From NCBI GenBank assembly GCA_943912335.1, contig CALTUD010000022.1, forward strand, positions 7,187-71,186: 64,000 nucleotides of DNA. Direction: 5' to 3'. This document shows positions 17,733-26,808 of the stretch, in pieces. Under the pieces are notes generated by a model. It saw nothing but the letters and a program-made list of their open reading frames with translations, was not told the DNA's origin and ran no database searches. This stretch comes from an uncultured Acetobacteraceae bacterium (GTDB lineage Bacteria; Pseudomonadota; Alphaproteobacteria; Acetobacterales; Acetobacteraceae). The position numbers and the translations under genes are program-made. Position 1 is the first letter of the stretch. Every line of letters begins with the position of its first letter.

Positions 17733-19394
17733 TCAGCGCGGCTGTTTCTCCGCGGCTGGCTGCGCGTTCAGATTATCCGTCCGACGGATGAAGTCGGCGG
17801 CATTGTCGTGCAGCTCGTGCAGGGCCTGCTGGTTCGCGTAGACCATGTGGCCGGACTGATACTGCTTGATCTCCACATTGCCGGCCAGGCTGGCGGGAAT
17901 CGGCAGATGTCGCATCTCGAACACGCCTTCGAAATAGGGTGTGCCGAGATCGAAGAAGCCCTGGTTCAGCTGCACATGCAGCTTCGGGTTTGTGATCATC
18001 GCCGCTGCCAGGTCAGGAAGAACGTTCGGAGCCCCGTTGCTGGCGCGCATGACGTGCGGGAGTTGGTGCTTGAATGCCCATTCGCGGATGTTGTTGGCGC
18101 TGGCCTTGTATTCCAGGAAATCGCCTCCCGTCGGGCCGGCGTCGTCGTAATGCAGCACGCGCCGGGCATAATCGTTGAAGGTCGACAGATAGGCCGAGGC
18201 CATCGACGCGCTCATCGGATCGTATTCCGGACGCTGCGAGAGCGGATCGATGGCGAAACCGGCGAAGCGGCTGTCCAGGCGTCCCGTATCCATGCTGTCG
18301 GCGCCCAGCAGGGTCTGCGCGAACTCGCCGCCATTCACGCGGAGCCGGGCCTTCTTCCAGTAGGCAACCGGAATCCCGGTATATTGGTAGAGCTTCTCGG
18401 CGACGCGATCGCGATCCGCGTCGCTCAGCGTGGTGCCCTGCTGCAGGGCGGTGTTGTAGTCGCCGAGAGCGAACCGCTCCACCTCGTCCAGGAAGGTGCG
18501 CAGATCGGCCGGCGGCTTTCCGGGCAGCTTGTGATGGTAGAACGCGGTGGCGGCATAGGTCGGAAGCGCCAGGATATAGGGCTGGTCGACGCTAGGATTG
18601 TTCTCAGGCTCGTCGACGCTGTTGTCGTAATCGAGGATCTGCGACAGCAGGATCACGCCGTTCAGATCGATCTGCTTCTCGCTTGCCAGCTCATTGGCGA
18701 GGATCGCGGAACGTGTGGTCCCGTAGCTTTCGCCGAACAGGTATTTCGGCGACGAGAAGCGGTTATAGCGCGCCAGGAACTGGCTGATGAAGTTCGTGAA
18801 GGCGTAGGCATCCGGATCGGTGCCGTAGAATTCCTTGTTGGCGTCCTTGCCGGCAATACGACCGAACCCGGTGCCGGGTGCGTCGATGAACACGAGATCC
18901 GTTGCATCCAGCAGGCTGTCGTCGTTGTTGATCAGCTTGTAGGGCGCCGCATCCGTGTGGGTGTCGTTGGCCGTCACCACGCGACGCGGGCCGAGCGCGC
19001 CCATATGCAGCCACACCGTCGCCGAGCCGGGACCGCCATTGTACACGAAGGTGATCGGCCGGTTCCCCGGATGCACGCCCTTCTTGAAATAGGCGACATA
19101 GAACATCGACGCTTCCGCAGTCGGGTTCTTTCCGTCAGAGGAATCGCTGTCGTTCCAGCCTTTGGGATGCACGACCAGCGTGCCGGAAGCGGCCTGATAG
19201 TCGATCCTCTGGCCGCGAACCGTCACCGACCCATCCGACAGAACCTGCTTCGGCGTGAAATTCGGTGCGACGGACTTGGCCGGCGGCGGTGGCGGTGGAG
19301 GAGGAGCGGGATCGTCGGCGCGTGCTGTGGCCAGGGGAAGGAAGACACAGAGCGAGGCCAACGCCACGCCCCGAATAAGCTGGTTTCTCGACAA
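17733..19394 (-). CDS. Exported S10-family serine carboxypeptidase-like peptidase
   Basis: Secreted alpha/beta hydrolase (553 aa) of the serine carboxypeptidase family S10. A TTG start at 19394 is preferred: GGGAG lies 6 nt upstream and translation opens straight into a signal peptide ending ATARA. The ATG at 19532 would bury that signal behind 46 residues. A poly-Pro tract follows the signal. The oxyanion segment VYNGGPGSATVWLH, the nucleophile motif LFGESYGTTR, the acidic segment NQGFFDLGTPYF and the histidine motif YQSGHMVY near the C terminus give a complete triad. It faces the terminator of the four-cysteine gene. Confidence 0.9.
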   Translation of the reverse strand: MSRNQLIRGVALASLCVFLPLATARADDPAPPPPPPPPAKSVAPNFTPKQVLSDGSVTVRGQRIDYQAASGTLVVHPKGWNDSDSSDGKNPTAEASMFYVAYFKKGVHPGNRPITFVYNGGPGSATVWLHMGALGPRRVVTANDTHTDAAPYKLINNDDSLLDATDLVFIDAPGTGFGRIAGKDANKEFYGTDPDAYAFTNFISQFLARYNRFSSPKYLFGESYGTTRSAILANELASEKQIDLNGVILLSQILDYDNSVDEPENNPSVDQPYILALPTYAATAFYHHKLPGKPPADLRTFLDEVERFALGDYNTALQQGTTLSDADRDRVAEKLYQYTGIPVAYWKKARLRVNGGEFAQTLLGADSMDTGRLDSRFAGFAIDPLSQRPEYDPMSASMASAYLSTFNDYARRVLHYDDAGPTGGDFLEYKASANNIREWAFKHQLPHVMRASNGAPNVLPDLAAAMITNPKLHVQLNQGFFDLGTPYFEGVFEMRHLPIPASLAGNVEIKQYQSGHMVYANQQALHELHDNAADFIRRTDNLNAQPAAEKQPR

Positions 19395-20330
19395 GGCCCG
19401 CTCCCGAATGACAGAGCGGTCATTCTTCCTGCTGGAACCGAGCCCGACAAGACCGCTTTGAAAGGTTCCCGCGGACGGGATGCGGCGTTCGACCCGATCG
19501 TACGGTAAGGCGCTGGCGATGATGTGATGCATTGTCTCTGTTTCGATGAGACATCGTGGGCGCTCAGTTATGGTTACCGAGAAGCGCGCAGAAGGTGAAC
19601 GGCCATGCGGTCCGCGATATGTTGTCTTATTCTATGACCGCGGCGGCATGTTCACCGACGTCCGACCCTCCTGGCCCAGTGGCGAGCCAGGACGTATCCT
19701 GCATCAACCGGCAGTGAAGCGTGTCTCTCGCGACGGCCATGGCAGAATGCCACACAAAGGTGCCTGACCTGACCGGTGATACATACCTTCAGGCCGTCGC
19801 ATTGAACGACAAGATAACGTTCACCATCCGGCCGAAGGCCGATGCCGCAATCAAGAACAAACCCAGTGTGCCCATAGGCTCGCTCATTCCTGAGCCGCCG
19901 TCGGCCTACAAAAACGAAGGTCTTGCGGTCATGGGGACCGGCATCGATTTCACCGGAACACCGTAATACGGCAGAGGGATCTACGTCTTTCGCGGCTGGA
20001 GACTTGGACTGATTCGGACAGCGGCCTCGGCATCGTCGGCGGCGAATGTCTCGTGACACACGCCTCTCGCACGCGCCGAAGCATGCCGGTCCATTCCCGA
20101 TCGGGGTTCAGCACCGGTTCTACTGATCGTATCGCATGGATTGTCATTGCAAATACCGCGTTGACGAAACAGGAACAGGACAGTGCTAATATCGGTATTG
20201 CGGCGACAAGGTGACAGAAAATGTTCTTGTGCCGATACGTCTGTCCCTCGTCTCCAGGCCGTTTTCTAGCGGTGAAACATCTTGCCGCCCACGTCCAGTA
20301 CGCGATCAGAATACTGAGACACCGGTCTAC
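19395..20330. other. Gene-poor, apparently decayed region
   Basis: No confident gene is seen. One small plus-strand frame, 19721-19966 (81 codons, GTG start), has a protein-like composition (LTGDTYLQAVALNDKITFT, then KNEGLAVMGTGIDFTG). Its frame continues sensibly after the TAA (YGRGIYVFRGWRLG), as if a longer gene had acquired a stop. I do not recognise it. The other frames here overlap on both strands without ribosome sites. Lower GC and the adjacent transposase remnant suggest an insertion and decay hotspot. Confidence 0.45.
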
Positions 20331-20600
20331 GTCGATAAGGTTTACATCGGAGAGGCGGCTCCCGGCGCCGCCAAAGCCGAGGACATCGCCCTGCATGTGG
20401 TCCGGTTGTCGAAAGTAGAGCGGGGCTCTGCGCTGCTACCGCGGCGGTGGGCCGTGAAGCGATCCTTCGCCTGCGCCACGCGCCGCCGAAATCTGGTCAA
20501 GAACCACGGGCGCTAGGCGATGATACTCGCGAACTTCCACGTCATCGCATACAGGCATCAGAAATGCCGCTCTGTTCATGCAGAGTGTATAACACCCTAG
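20331..20600 (+). pseudogene. IS5-family transposase remnant (C-terminal part, broken)
   Basis: The plus-strand frame reads IALHVVRLSKVERGSALL, then PRRWAVKRSFACATRRRNLV, which matches the C-terminal pattern of IS5-type DDE transposases (xxIVRRS...LPRRWVVERSFAW..R.RRLVKDYER), including the catalytic Glu position, here Lys in AVKRSF. An in-frame TAG at 20514-20516 interrupts it. Beyond the stop the same frame continues ILANFHVIAYRHQ, like the usual TLAGLHFVAFACLML tail. The N-terminal about two thirds is missing and no paired terminal repeats were found. It is an inactive relic. Confidence 0.72.
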
Positions 20601-21766
20601 AGATGAAACACCACTTTCACACAACCCTCCCGCTTGTCCCGGAAGGTCTCGTAGAGACCAGGCCCCTGTTCGAGATCGCTCGAACGGTGCGTGATCAGAA
20701 AGGTCGGGTCGATCGTGCCGGACTGTATATGGTCCGCCAACGTATCAAGCCAGCGTTTCACGTGTGTTTGGCCAGAACGAATGGTCAGTCCTTTCTGAAC
20801 CACCGCACCCATGTTCACCGGGACAGGCCCCCCATACACGCCCGGCACGGAAACGATCCCACTGTTACGCACGGCCTGGATCATTTGCTGCAAAGCAAAC
20901 GGGCGCGGCGTCGAGGTCAGTTTTTCCTGGATCGTGCTGATCGCGCCGCGAAGACCATGATGACCGTCTGATTCCATGCCGACGCAATCGATCACGGCAT
21001 CAGGCCCCTCGCCGTTCGTGATCTCCTTGATCCGTTCCAGAACGTCGTCCGTCGACGGATCGATCACATGCGTCGCGCCGGCCAGACGAGCAAGCGATTG
21101 GCGCTCGCTCACCATCTCGACCGCGATGATGATCTCAGCCCCCATCACGGCAGCGGATTTGATCGCGAACAGCCCAACCGGACCGGCACCCCAGATCGCG
21201 ACCTTTTCTCCGCCCTTGAGGTCGCAATAGGCAGCCGCCTGCCAGCCAGTTGGCAGAATATCGGACAGGAACAGGGCCTGTTCGTCTGACATGCCGTCCG
21301 GCACCTTCATCGGACCGACATCGGCCATCGGTACCCGCACATATTCGGCCTGCCCACCGGCGAAACCACCGGTCAGATGCGAATAGCCGAACAAGCCGGC
21401 GGTGGGGTAGCCGAACTGTTGCGCCGCCATCTCTCCGTTCGGGTTGGAGCGAAGGCACGACGCCCAGTTGCCCATGCGGCACATCCGGCATTCGCCACAG
21501 TTGATGTTGAACGGCACGACTACGCGGTCGCCCTTCTTCAGAACGTGATCCGGACTGCCGACCTCGACGACCTCGCCCATGAACTCGTGGCCAAGGACAT
21601 CGCCGCGTTCCATCGTCGGTATCTGCCCGTCCATCAAATGCAGGTCCGAGCCGCAAATGGCGCAGGCCGTCACACGCAGGATGACATCTCGACCATCCTG
21701 AATGATGGGATCGGGCACCGTTTCACAACGAATATCGTTCTTTCCATTCCAGCAAAGTGCGCGCAT
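20597..21766 (-). CDS. Zinc-dependent alcohol dehydrogenase (formaldehyde dehydrogenase-like)
   Basis: Medium-chain dehydrogenase/reductase (389 aa) that would oxidise an alcohol or aldehyde with NAD. CAICGSDLHLMDG and GHEFMGEVVEVG hold the catalytic zinc ligands; CGECRMCRMGNWASC supplies the four structural-zinc cysteines. The Rossmann loop is AIWGAGPVGLFA. The length and the PVPVNMGAVVQKGLTIRSGQ C-terminal segment fit the glutathione-independent formaldehyde dehydrogenase-like subgroup rather than AdhP. The ATG at 21766 follows AAAGGA; the longer frame is discarded. Its stop overlaps the last bases of the IS remnant, so the IS decay has not cut the gene. Confidence 0.92.
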   Translation of the reverse strand: MRALCWNGKNDIRCETVPDPIIQDGRDVILRVTACAICGSDLHLMDGQIPTMERGDVLGHEFMGEVVEVGSPDHVLKKGDRVVVPFNINCGECRMCRMGNWASCLRSNPNGEMAAQQFGYPTAGLFGYSHLTGGFAGGQAEYVRVPMADVGPMKVPDGMSDEQALFLSDILPTGWQAAAYCDLKGGEKVAIWGAGPVGLFAIKSAAVMGAEIIIAVEMVSERQSLARLAGATHVIDPSTDDVLERIKEITNGEGPDAVIDCVGMESDGHHGLRGAISTIQEKLTSTPRPFALQQMIQAVRNSGIVSVPGVYGGPVPVNMGAVVQKGLTIRSGQTHVKRWLDTLADHIQSGTIDPTFLITHRSSDLEQGPGLYETFRDKREGCVKVVFHL

Positions 21767-21907
21767 TTCAAAGGTCCTTTTCCGCGCGGCCGCCAGCGCC
21801 CTTTGACGCGAACCACCGTATACGGAATGCCAAGTTCCGGGACGATACATGGTTCAACCGGGAACAACGCCTGCTCTATCACGATAAGCTGAGGGGGCGG
21901 ATGATGC

Positions 21908-23062
21908 ATGCTGCCGGACAAACGGCGGCGGAGAGAAACCTTGCTGAACACGGCAGATGAATCGCTGATACTGTTGAACGATCTCTCCTTTTTCGCTTCG
22001 GAGGCGGAGCGGATCGATCGTGAGGGCGGGCTGCCCGATGCTGCCCTGAGGCGTCTTCGTGCCATCGGGACTCTTAGGCTCCCTCTCCCTGCGGCATCAG
22101 GTGGGGCCGGTGTCGGTACCGATTCGGCCGGTGCGATCGCCGCATTGTCTCTTCTGCGCGCATTGGGGCGCGCCGACCTCTCCTTGGGGAGATTGTTCGA
22201 AGGGCATATCAACGCGATCCGTCTGGTGGTTCTGCACGGAAACGCCGCGCAGAAGCGCGCACTGGCCGAGAAGGTCCAACAGGGCGATCTGGTCGCTCTC
22301 TGGGTGACGGACGAACAGCCGGTGCGGTTGCAGCGCGACGGATCGGACTGGGTGCTCACCGGCGAGAAAAGCATTGCCTCTGGCGTTGGCGTGGCCGGCC
22401 TCGCGCTGATCACGGTTCAGCCACCGGAGGGCCAACCGCGCCTGGCCTTGATGCCAGTGGAAAAGACAATGCAGGCGGCGCGTGTTTCCTTGAGCGGCAT
22501 GCGCGGTGCGGCCACCGGTCGTTACGACTTCACGGATGCACGAATCGCAGATGACGCGTTGATCGGCCCGCCTGGGATCTACCTGTCACAGCCGGAATTC
22601 TCCGCTGGCGCCTGGCGCGGTGCGGCAGTAGCGCTGGGTGGAATCGATCGTCTCGTCGACGAGATGCGCGCGATCTTGCAGTCGCGCGGACGCAGCGCCG
22701 ATCCGCATCAGTGTGTCCGCATCGGCGAGGCGCTGATCCATCGCGAAACCGCCGCTTTCTGGTGTCGCCGGGCCTGTCTGGTGGCCGAAGGGCAGGGATT
22801 CGAGGCCGGCGACGTGCAGGCGACGGTGAACCTGGCGCGGATTGCATGCGAGAAGGCGGGCTTGGCCGTTATCGAGCTGGTCCAGCGCGGGTTGGGGTTT
22901 GGTGCGTTTCTACGCGGTAGCGTCGTGGAGCGGACGATGCGCGATCTGGCGACCTATCTGCGCCAGCCGGCACCGGACGAGACGCTGGTCGAAGCCGCTG
23001 CCTGGTTCACCGATCGCGAGCTGCCCGATCCGGATCGGGCGTCGGTCGGGCGGCGGCTATGA
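21908..23062 (+). CDS. Acyl-CoA dehydrogenase-family flavoprotein
   Basis: A 384-aa protein with the acyl-CoA dehydrogenase fold, expected to bind FAD and oxidise an acyl-thioester or related substrate. The N-terminal helices contain LRLPLPAASGGAGVGTDSAG and the beta domain contains WVTDEQPVRL and WVLTGEKSIASG. The C-terminal helical bundle includes GLGFGAFLRGSVVERTMRDL. It is shorter and more divergent than fatty-acid enzymes. First gene of a coupled set: its stop overlaps the PIG-L start by 4 nt. ATG 21908 is weakly supported; an in-frame TTG at 21941 follows GGAGAG. The pathway is probably a dedicated small-molecule route rather than beta-oxidation. Confidence 0.85.
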   Translation: MLPDKRRRRETLLNTADESLILLNDLSFFASEAERIDREGGLPDAALRRLRAIGTLRLPLPAASGGAGVGTDSAGAIAALSLLRALGRADLSLGRLFEGHINAIRLVVLHGNAAQKRALAEKVQQGDLVALWVTDEQPVRLQRDGSDWVLTGEKSIASGVGVAGLALITVQPPEGQPRLALMPVEKTMQAARVSLSGMRGAATGRYDFTDARIADDALIGPPGIYLSQPEFSAGAWRGAAVALGGIDRLVDEMRAILQSRGRSADPHQCVRIGEALIHRETAAFWCRRACLVAEGQGFEAGDVQATVNLARIACEKAGLAVIELVQRGLGFGAFLRGSVVERTMRDLATYLRQPAPDETLVEAAAWFTDRELPDPDRASVGRRL

Positions 23063-23790
23063 TGCGTGCGGCGGATATGCTGGAAGCGTTCCGTGCGTTT
23101 CCCCTCGGCACGATCGACGGCGTTTTCCCCGGCACGATCCTGATCCTGGCGCCGCATCCGGACGACGAATCGCTTGGTTGTGGCGGCATCATCGCCGCCT
23201 TGTGCGCGGCCGAACGGCCGCCGATCGTTGTTGTTCTCACCGATGGCGCCGGCTCGCACCCGTCCTCGCCGAGCTGGCCGCCCGAGCGGCTGCGTGCGGC
23301 CCGAGCCCTGGAGGCGGCGCAGGCGGTGTCTCTGCTCGGATTGCCAGCGGAACGCCTGATCCTGATGGGGTTGCCGGACACGCGCGCGCCGCAAGCGGGA
23401 CCGGATTTCGAGCGCGCGGTGGCGGATCTGGCCGCGATCGCAACGACACATCGCTGCAACAGCATCCTCTCGAGCTGGGAGCATGATCCGCATGGGGATC
23501 ATCTCGCCGCATGGCGTATCGGACGAGCGGCGTCCGCACGGATCGGAGCGTGTGCCCTGGCCTATCCCGTCTGGGGATGGACCCTGGACGGCGATACCGA
23601 ACTGCCCGGCGGAGCTCCGCTCGGCTGGCGGATCGACGTGGAACAGTTCCTTCCCGTCAAAGCCAAGGCCATCGCCGCGCATGCGACGCAGCACGAAGGC
23701 CTGATCACGGACGATCCGAACGGTTTCTCCTTGCCCTCCGATTTTCTAAGCCTGTTCAAGACACGGTTCGAAACCGTGCTGCTGCCATGA
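23059..23790 (+). CDS. PIG-L family (LmbE-like) deacetylase
   Basis: Zinc-dependent N-deacetylase (243 aa) of the PIG-L/LmbE/MshB family, which removes acetyl groups from N-acetylglucosamine-type substrates. The zinc and catalytic motif APHPDDESLGCGG is at about residues 31-43, and the third ligand motif EHDPHGDHLAAW is at about 140-151. No signal peptide, so cytoplasmic. Start overlaps the acyl-CoA dehydrogenase stop (ATGA) and its own stop overlaps the methyltransferase start (ATGA), showing tight translational coupling. The target amino sugar or other N-acyl compound is unknown. Confidence 0.93.
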   Translation: MMRAADMLEAFRAFPLGTIDGVFPGTILILAPHPDDESLGCGGIIAALCAAERPPIVVVLTDGAGSHPSSPSWPPERLRAARALEAAQAVSLLGLPAERLILMGLPDTRAPQAGPDFERAVADLAAIATTHRCNSILSSWEHDPHGDHLAAWRIGRAASARIGACALAYPVWGWTLDGDTELPGGAPLGWRIDVEQFLPVKAKAIAAHATQHEGLITDDPNGFSLPSDFLSLFKTRFETVLLP

Positions 23791-24383
23791 GCGGAGAGAG
23801 CTGGGGGCGCGACGTGTTCGACCGGCTCTACGGCGCCGATCCCGACCCGTGGCGGTTCGATAGCAGCGCCTATGAGGCCGGAAAATACGCAGACACGCTC
23901 GCCCAACTCGAGGATCGACGATTCTCGGATGGGCTCGAACTTGGCTGCGGCAACGGGGCCATGAGCATTCGTCTGAACGAGCGATGCGATACGTTGCTGG
24001 CAGTGGATATCTCGCCCAAGGCTCTGGCGCTGGCGAAACGCCGCTGCGCGGAGCGGACGGGCATCTCGTTCTGCGAGGCTTCCATGCCGGGCGGGTTTGA
24101 CATTCTGTCCCCTGGACCGTTCGACCTGGTCGTGATCTCCGAACTGCTTTATTTCCTGAATCCGATCGATGTGTCCGATCTCGCCACGCGTGTTGCCGCA
24201 GTACTGGCTGATCAGGCACTGGTTGTCCTGGTAAACTGGACAGGCGAAACGGATACACCGTGCACGGGAGACGAGGCCGCCGAACGGTTCGCACGGCGGC
24301 TCGGCGCACAGGGGCGATTCAAGCGAACGCTTCTCCGCCGGGATACTTACCGGATCGACAGGCTATGCCGGGCCGTTCGCTGA
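23787..24383 (+). CDS. NodS-like SAM-dependent methyltransferase
   Basis: A 198-aa class I methyltransferase. The start overlaps the PIG-L stop by 4 nt. The N-terminal segment DPDPWRFDSSAYEAGKYADT is the signature seen in NodS-type N-methyltransferases. The SAM loop GLELGCGNGAMSIRL and the acidic LLAVDISPKAL follow, and FDLVVISELLYFL is motif IV. NodS methylates the deacetylated amino sugar of rhizobial lipo-chito-oligosaccharides. A deacetylase directly upstream therefore suggests deacetylation followed by N-methylation of an amino sugar or similar amine. The actual substrate is unknown. Confidence 0.87.
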   Translation: MSGESWGRDVFDRLYGADPDPWRFDSSAYEAGKYADTLAQLEDRRFSDGLELGCGNGAMSIRLNERCDTLLAVDISPKALALAKRRCAERTGISFCEASMPGGFDILSPGPFDLVVISELLYFLNPIDVSDLATRVAAVLADQALVVLVNWTGETDTPCTGDEAAERFARRLGAQGRFKRTLLRRDTYRIDRLCRAVR

Positions 24384-24399
24384 ACGGGCGCCGGGTCTC

Positions 24400-25509
24400 T
24401 CAGGCCACCGGCTCGATGTCGAAAGCCCGGCTTGGGACCGTGTGACTTTGCAGCAACATATTCACGATCCGCTCCGCTTCTCGGTGATGCCGTGCCAGCA
24501 GACGTCTTTCCACCGGTCTGCGCTCTAGCGCGGCACTGTTGCGCTCCAGCGCATCCCAGCCTTGGCCCTGGAACGGCAATTGCAGCCAGGCTCCCAGCGC
24601 AGTGCTGTCGACACCGAGCGCCAGCGCGAATGCTGTCACGTCGGCGGCCGGTCCACCGCAGCGGCGCAACTGCCGAAACGTCGCCCGTGTCCTGGCCCGG
24701 TGCAGTGCCGCTGCCGGGGATTCCAGCGATTCGTCCAGAAGCGGATCCTGTTTCAGCATGCGTCGGGCCATGGTGTCGGCCATGCCGCCGCGTGCACGCC
24801 CCACCGTCCGGCCGGATACCACCACCCGCACGTCCGGCGCGTGCCGGATCGGCCGGTCTACCCGCCGCAGCGCCTGGAGGAAGGCACGGTCTTCGCCGGT
24901 TGCCAGCGGTGGCACTCCACCGGCCGCCTGCCAGGCGCGCACGGTGACGGCGATGCTGGCGCCGGAATGCTCCGTATGGCGCGGCCAGGGATCGAACGGA
25001 TCGGGATCGGCAAGGGAGTGGATGCGATCGAGCAGGGTGCCGAACGCGACCTCCCGCGCATCGTCCTCATGTAATTCGGCCGGAATCAACCTCGCCTCGA
25101 CGGGATCGATCTCCGCCTGGCCGCACACCACCTCCACCCCCGACAGGAAGGCGCGCCGCGTTGCCGATACCCAATCGGGTGCGACCAGCCCATCCGCATC
25201 GGTTGCCAGAAGAAGGCCGTCCGGCCCCGCGATCGTAGCGGCGATGCGCATGGCCCAGGCCCGCGCCGTACCGGCATTCGCCTGCTCCGGTGGAAGCGAC
25301 GTCTCGATCGCGGTGACCGGAAAACGCAGCCTGGGACGGACGAGATCCACCATCGCCATCGTGTCGTCGGTGGTGTTGTTGACCAACAGCACGACGTGGT
25401 CCGGAGGCGCATCACGCTGGTCCGACAAAGCCAGCAGACACGACCCGATCCGCTCCGCCTCATTCCGGACGGGAATGGCGACGCAAGCCGTTGCTGACGC
25501 TGGGGACAT
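24400..25509 (-). CDS. Family 2 glycosyltransferase
   Basis: GT-A fold glycosyltransferase (369 aa), cytoplasmic. VAIPVRNEAERIGSCLLALS is the nucleotide-sugar strand and loop. LLATDADGLVAPDW contains the DxD-type motif (DAD) and AGGVPPLATGEDRAFLQALR carries the ED acceptor motif. The start at 25509 follows GGGAGA; ATG 25563 would add 18 residues with a weak site. It converges on the methyltransferase with a 16-nt gap, so it is on the opposite strand yet likely part of the same functional cluster. Together with the acyl-CoA dehydrogenase, deacetylase and methyltransferase it suggests a glycosylated product. Confidence 0.88.
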   Translation of the reverse strand: MSPASATACVAIPVRNEAERIGSCLLALSDQRDAPPDHVVLLVNNTTDDTMAMVDLVRPRLRFPVTAIETSLPPEQANAGTARAWAMRIAATIAGPDGLLLATDADGLVAPDWVSATRRAFLSGVEVVCGQAEIDPVEARLIPAELHEDDAREVAFGTLLDRIHSLADPDPFDPWPRHTEHSGASIAVTVRAWQAAGGVPPLATGEDRAFLQALRRVDRPIRHAPDVRVVVSGRTVGRARGGMADTMARRMLKQDPLLDESLESPAAALHRARTRATFRQLRRCGGPAADVTAFALALGVDSTALGAWLQLPFQGQGWDALERNSAALERRPVERRLLARHHREAERIVNMLLQSHTVPSRAFDIEPVA

Positions 25510-25710
25510 CGGCTTTCTCCCGGAACGGATGGAGGCCGGTGCCGCCGGGTCCGGTCGCGTCATGACCTAACGTCCGGAAGGCGGAAAGACGTTCTTCGCG
25601 CAGGACACGTGTTTGTGCGGAGGGGGAGGCGTCGCCACATGGCGTGACGAAGCCCATCATGAGAAAGCCGACAGCGGCCGCGACCGATCTGATCCAGGAG
25701 AGTTGGGTTC

Positions 25711-26742
25711 ATGAGCATGGAACACAGGCGGCTCGGCCGCTCGGGCCTTCGCGTACCCGTTTTGAGCCTCGGCACGGCGACCTTTGCCGGGCGGGGCGAG
25801 TTCTTCGAGGCCTGGGGCGCCACGGACGTTTCCGACGCCTCGCGCATGATCGATATCTGCCTCGACTCCGGGCTGAACATGTTCGACAGCGCCGACATCT
25901 ATTCAGCCGGCGGCGCCGAAGAGGTGCTCGGTGCGGCGATCAAGGGGCGCCGCGATCAGGTGCTGATTTCCACCAAGGCGACCTTCCGTCTCGGGGAGAA
26001 CGCCAACGATGTCGGCTCGTCCCGCTTCCATCTGGTGAAAAGCGTCGAAGGCGCGTTGAAACGTCTCGGGACCGACCGGATCGACCTGTTCCAGTTGCAT
26101 GGCTTCGACGCCATGGTGCCGCCGGAGGAGACGCTCGGCGCGCTCGACGATCTCGTACGGGCGGGTAAGGTCCTCTATGTCGGCTGTTCGAACTTTTCCG
26201 GCTGGCATCTGATGAAGTCGCTTGCTGTGGCCGAGCGCTACAACCTGCCGCGCTATGTGGCGCATCAAGCATATTATTCGTTGATCGGCCGTGACTATGA
26301 AAACGAGCTGATGCCGCTGGGGCTGGACCAGGGCGTCGGCGCCATTGTCTGGAGCCCGCTCGGCTGGGGGCGTCTGACCGGCAAGATCGGCCGCAACAAG
26401 CCGATCCCGGCGCAGTCGCGCCTGCACAAGACGGCCGAGATGGGGCCACCGGTGGAGGACGAGCATCTTTTCGCCGTCACCGATGCGCTGGAAACCCTGG
26501 CGGCCGAACTTGGCAAGACGGTGCCGCAGATCGCGCTGAACTGGCTGTTGCAACGCCCGACAGTGGCCAATGTCATCGTCGGCGCCCGCAACGAGGAACA
26601 GCTCCGGCAGAATCTCGGTGCGGTAGGCTGGTCTCTGACGGCCGAGCAGGTCGCGCTACTGGACAAGGCGAGCCATCGGGTCAAACCCTATCCCTACTGG
26701 CATCAGCAGGGCTTTTCCGAACGGAACCCGTTTCCGGTTTGA
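25711..26742 (+). CDS. Aldo/keto reductase
   Basis: NADPH-dependent oxidoreductase (343 aa) with the (beta/alpha)8 AKR fold. MEHRRLGRSGLRVPVLSLG opens the barrel; FDSADIYSAGGAEEVLG holds the catalytic Asp and Tyr; LISTKATFR has the Lys; DLFQLHGFD the His. The C-terminal NVIVGARNEEQLRQNL region binds NADP. Length and the VGCSNFSGWHL segment resemble the YajO/YghZ-type AKR group. A GGAGAG lies 8 nt before the ATG at 25711. It is followed at 66 nt by egtB on the same strand, but a functional link to ergothioneine is not evident. Confidence 0.93.
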   Translation: MSMEHRRLGRSGLRVPVLSLGTATFAGRGEFFEAWGATDVSDASRMIDICLDSGLNMFDSADIYSAGGAEEVLGAAIKGRRDQVLISTKATFRLGENANDVGSSRFHLVKSVEGALKRLGTDRIDLFQLHGFDAMVPPEETLGALDDLVRAGKVLYVGCSNFSGWHLMKSLAVAERYNLPRYVAHQAYYSLIGRDYENELMPLGLDQGVGAIVWSPLGWGRLTGKIGRNKPIPAQSRLHKTAEMGPPVEDEHLFAVTDALETLAAELGKTVPQIALNWLLQRPTVANVIVGARNEEQLRQNLGAVGWSLTAEQVALLDKASHRVKPYPYWHQQGFSERNPFPV

Positions 26743-26808
26743 GAGCCGGCACGGACCTGACGGAACCGGACTGGGTCCACGTCGCTATTGCGTAGGGAAG
26801 GAACGACC

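Noticed and set aside
17685..19508. Long plus-strand frame over the S10 peptidase
   Set aside because: The peptidase on the minus strand has all catalytic motifs; the plus frame has no recognisable domain or ribosome site.
19546..19767. Small plus-strand frame of 73 codons
   Set aside because: No ribosome site, unlikely composition, and it overlaps frames on both strands in decayed DNA.
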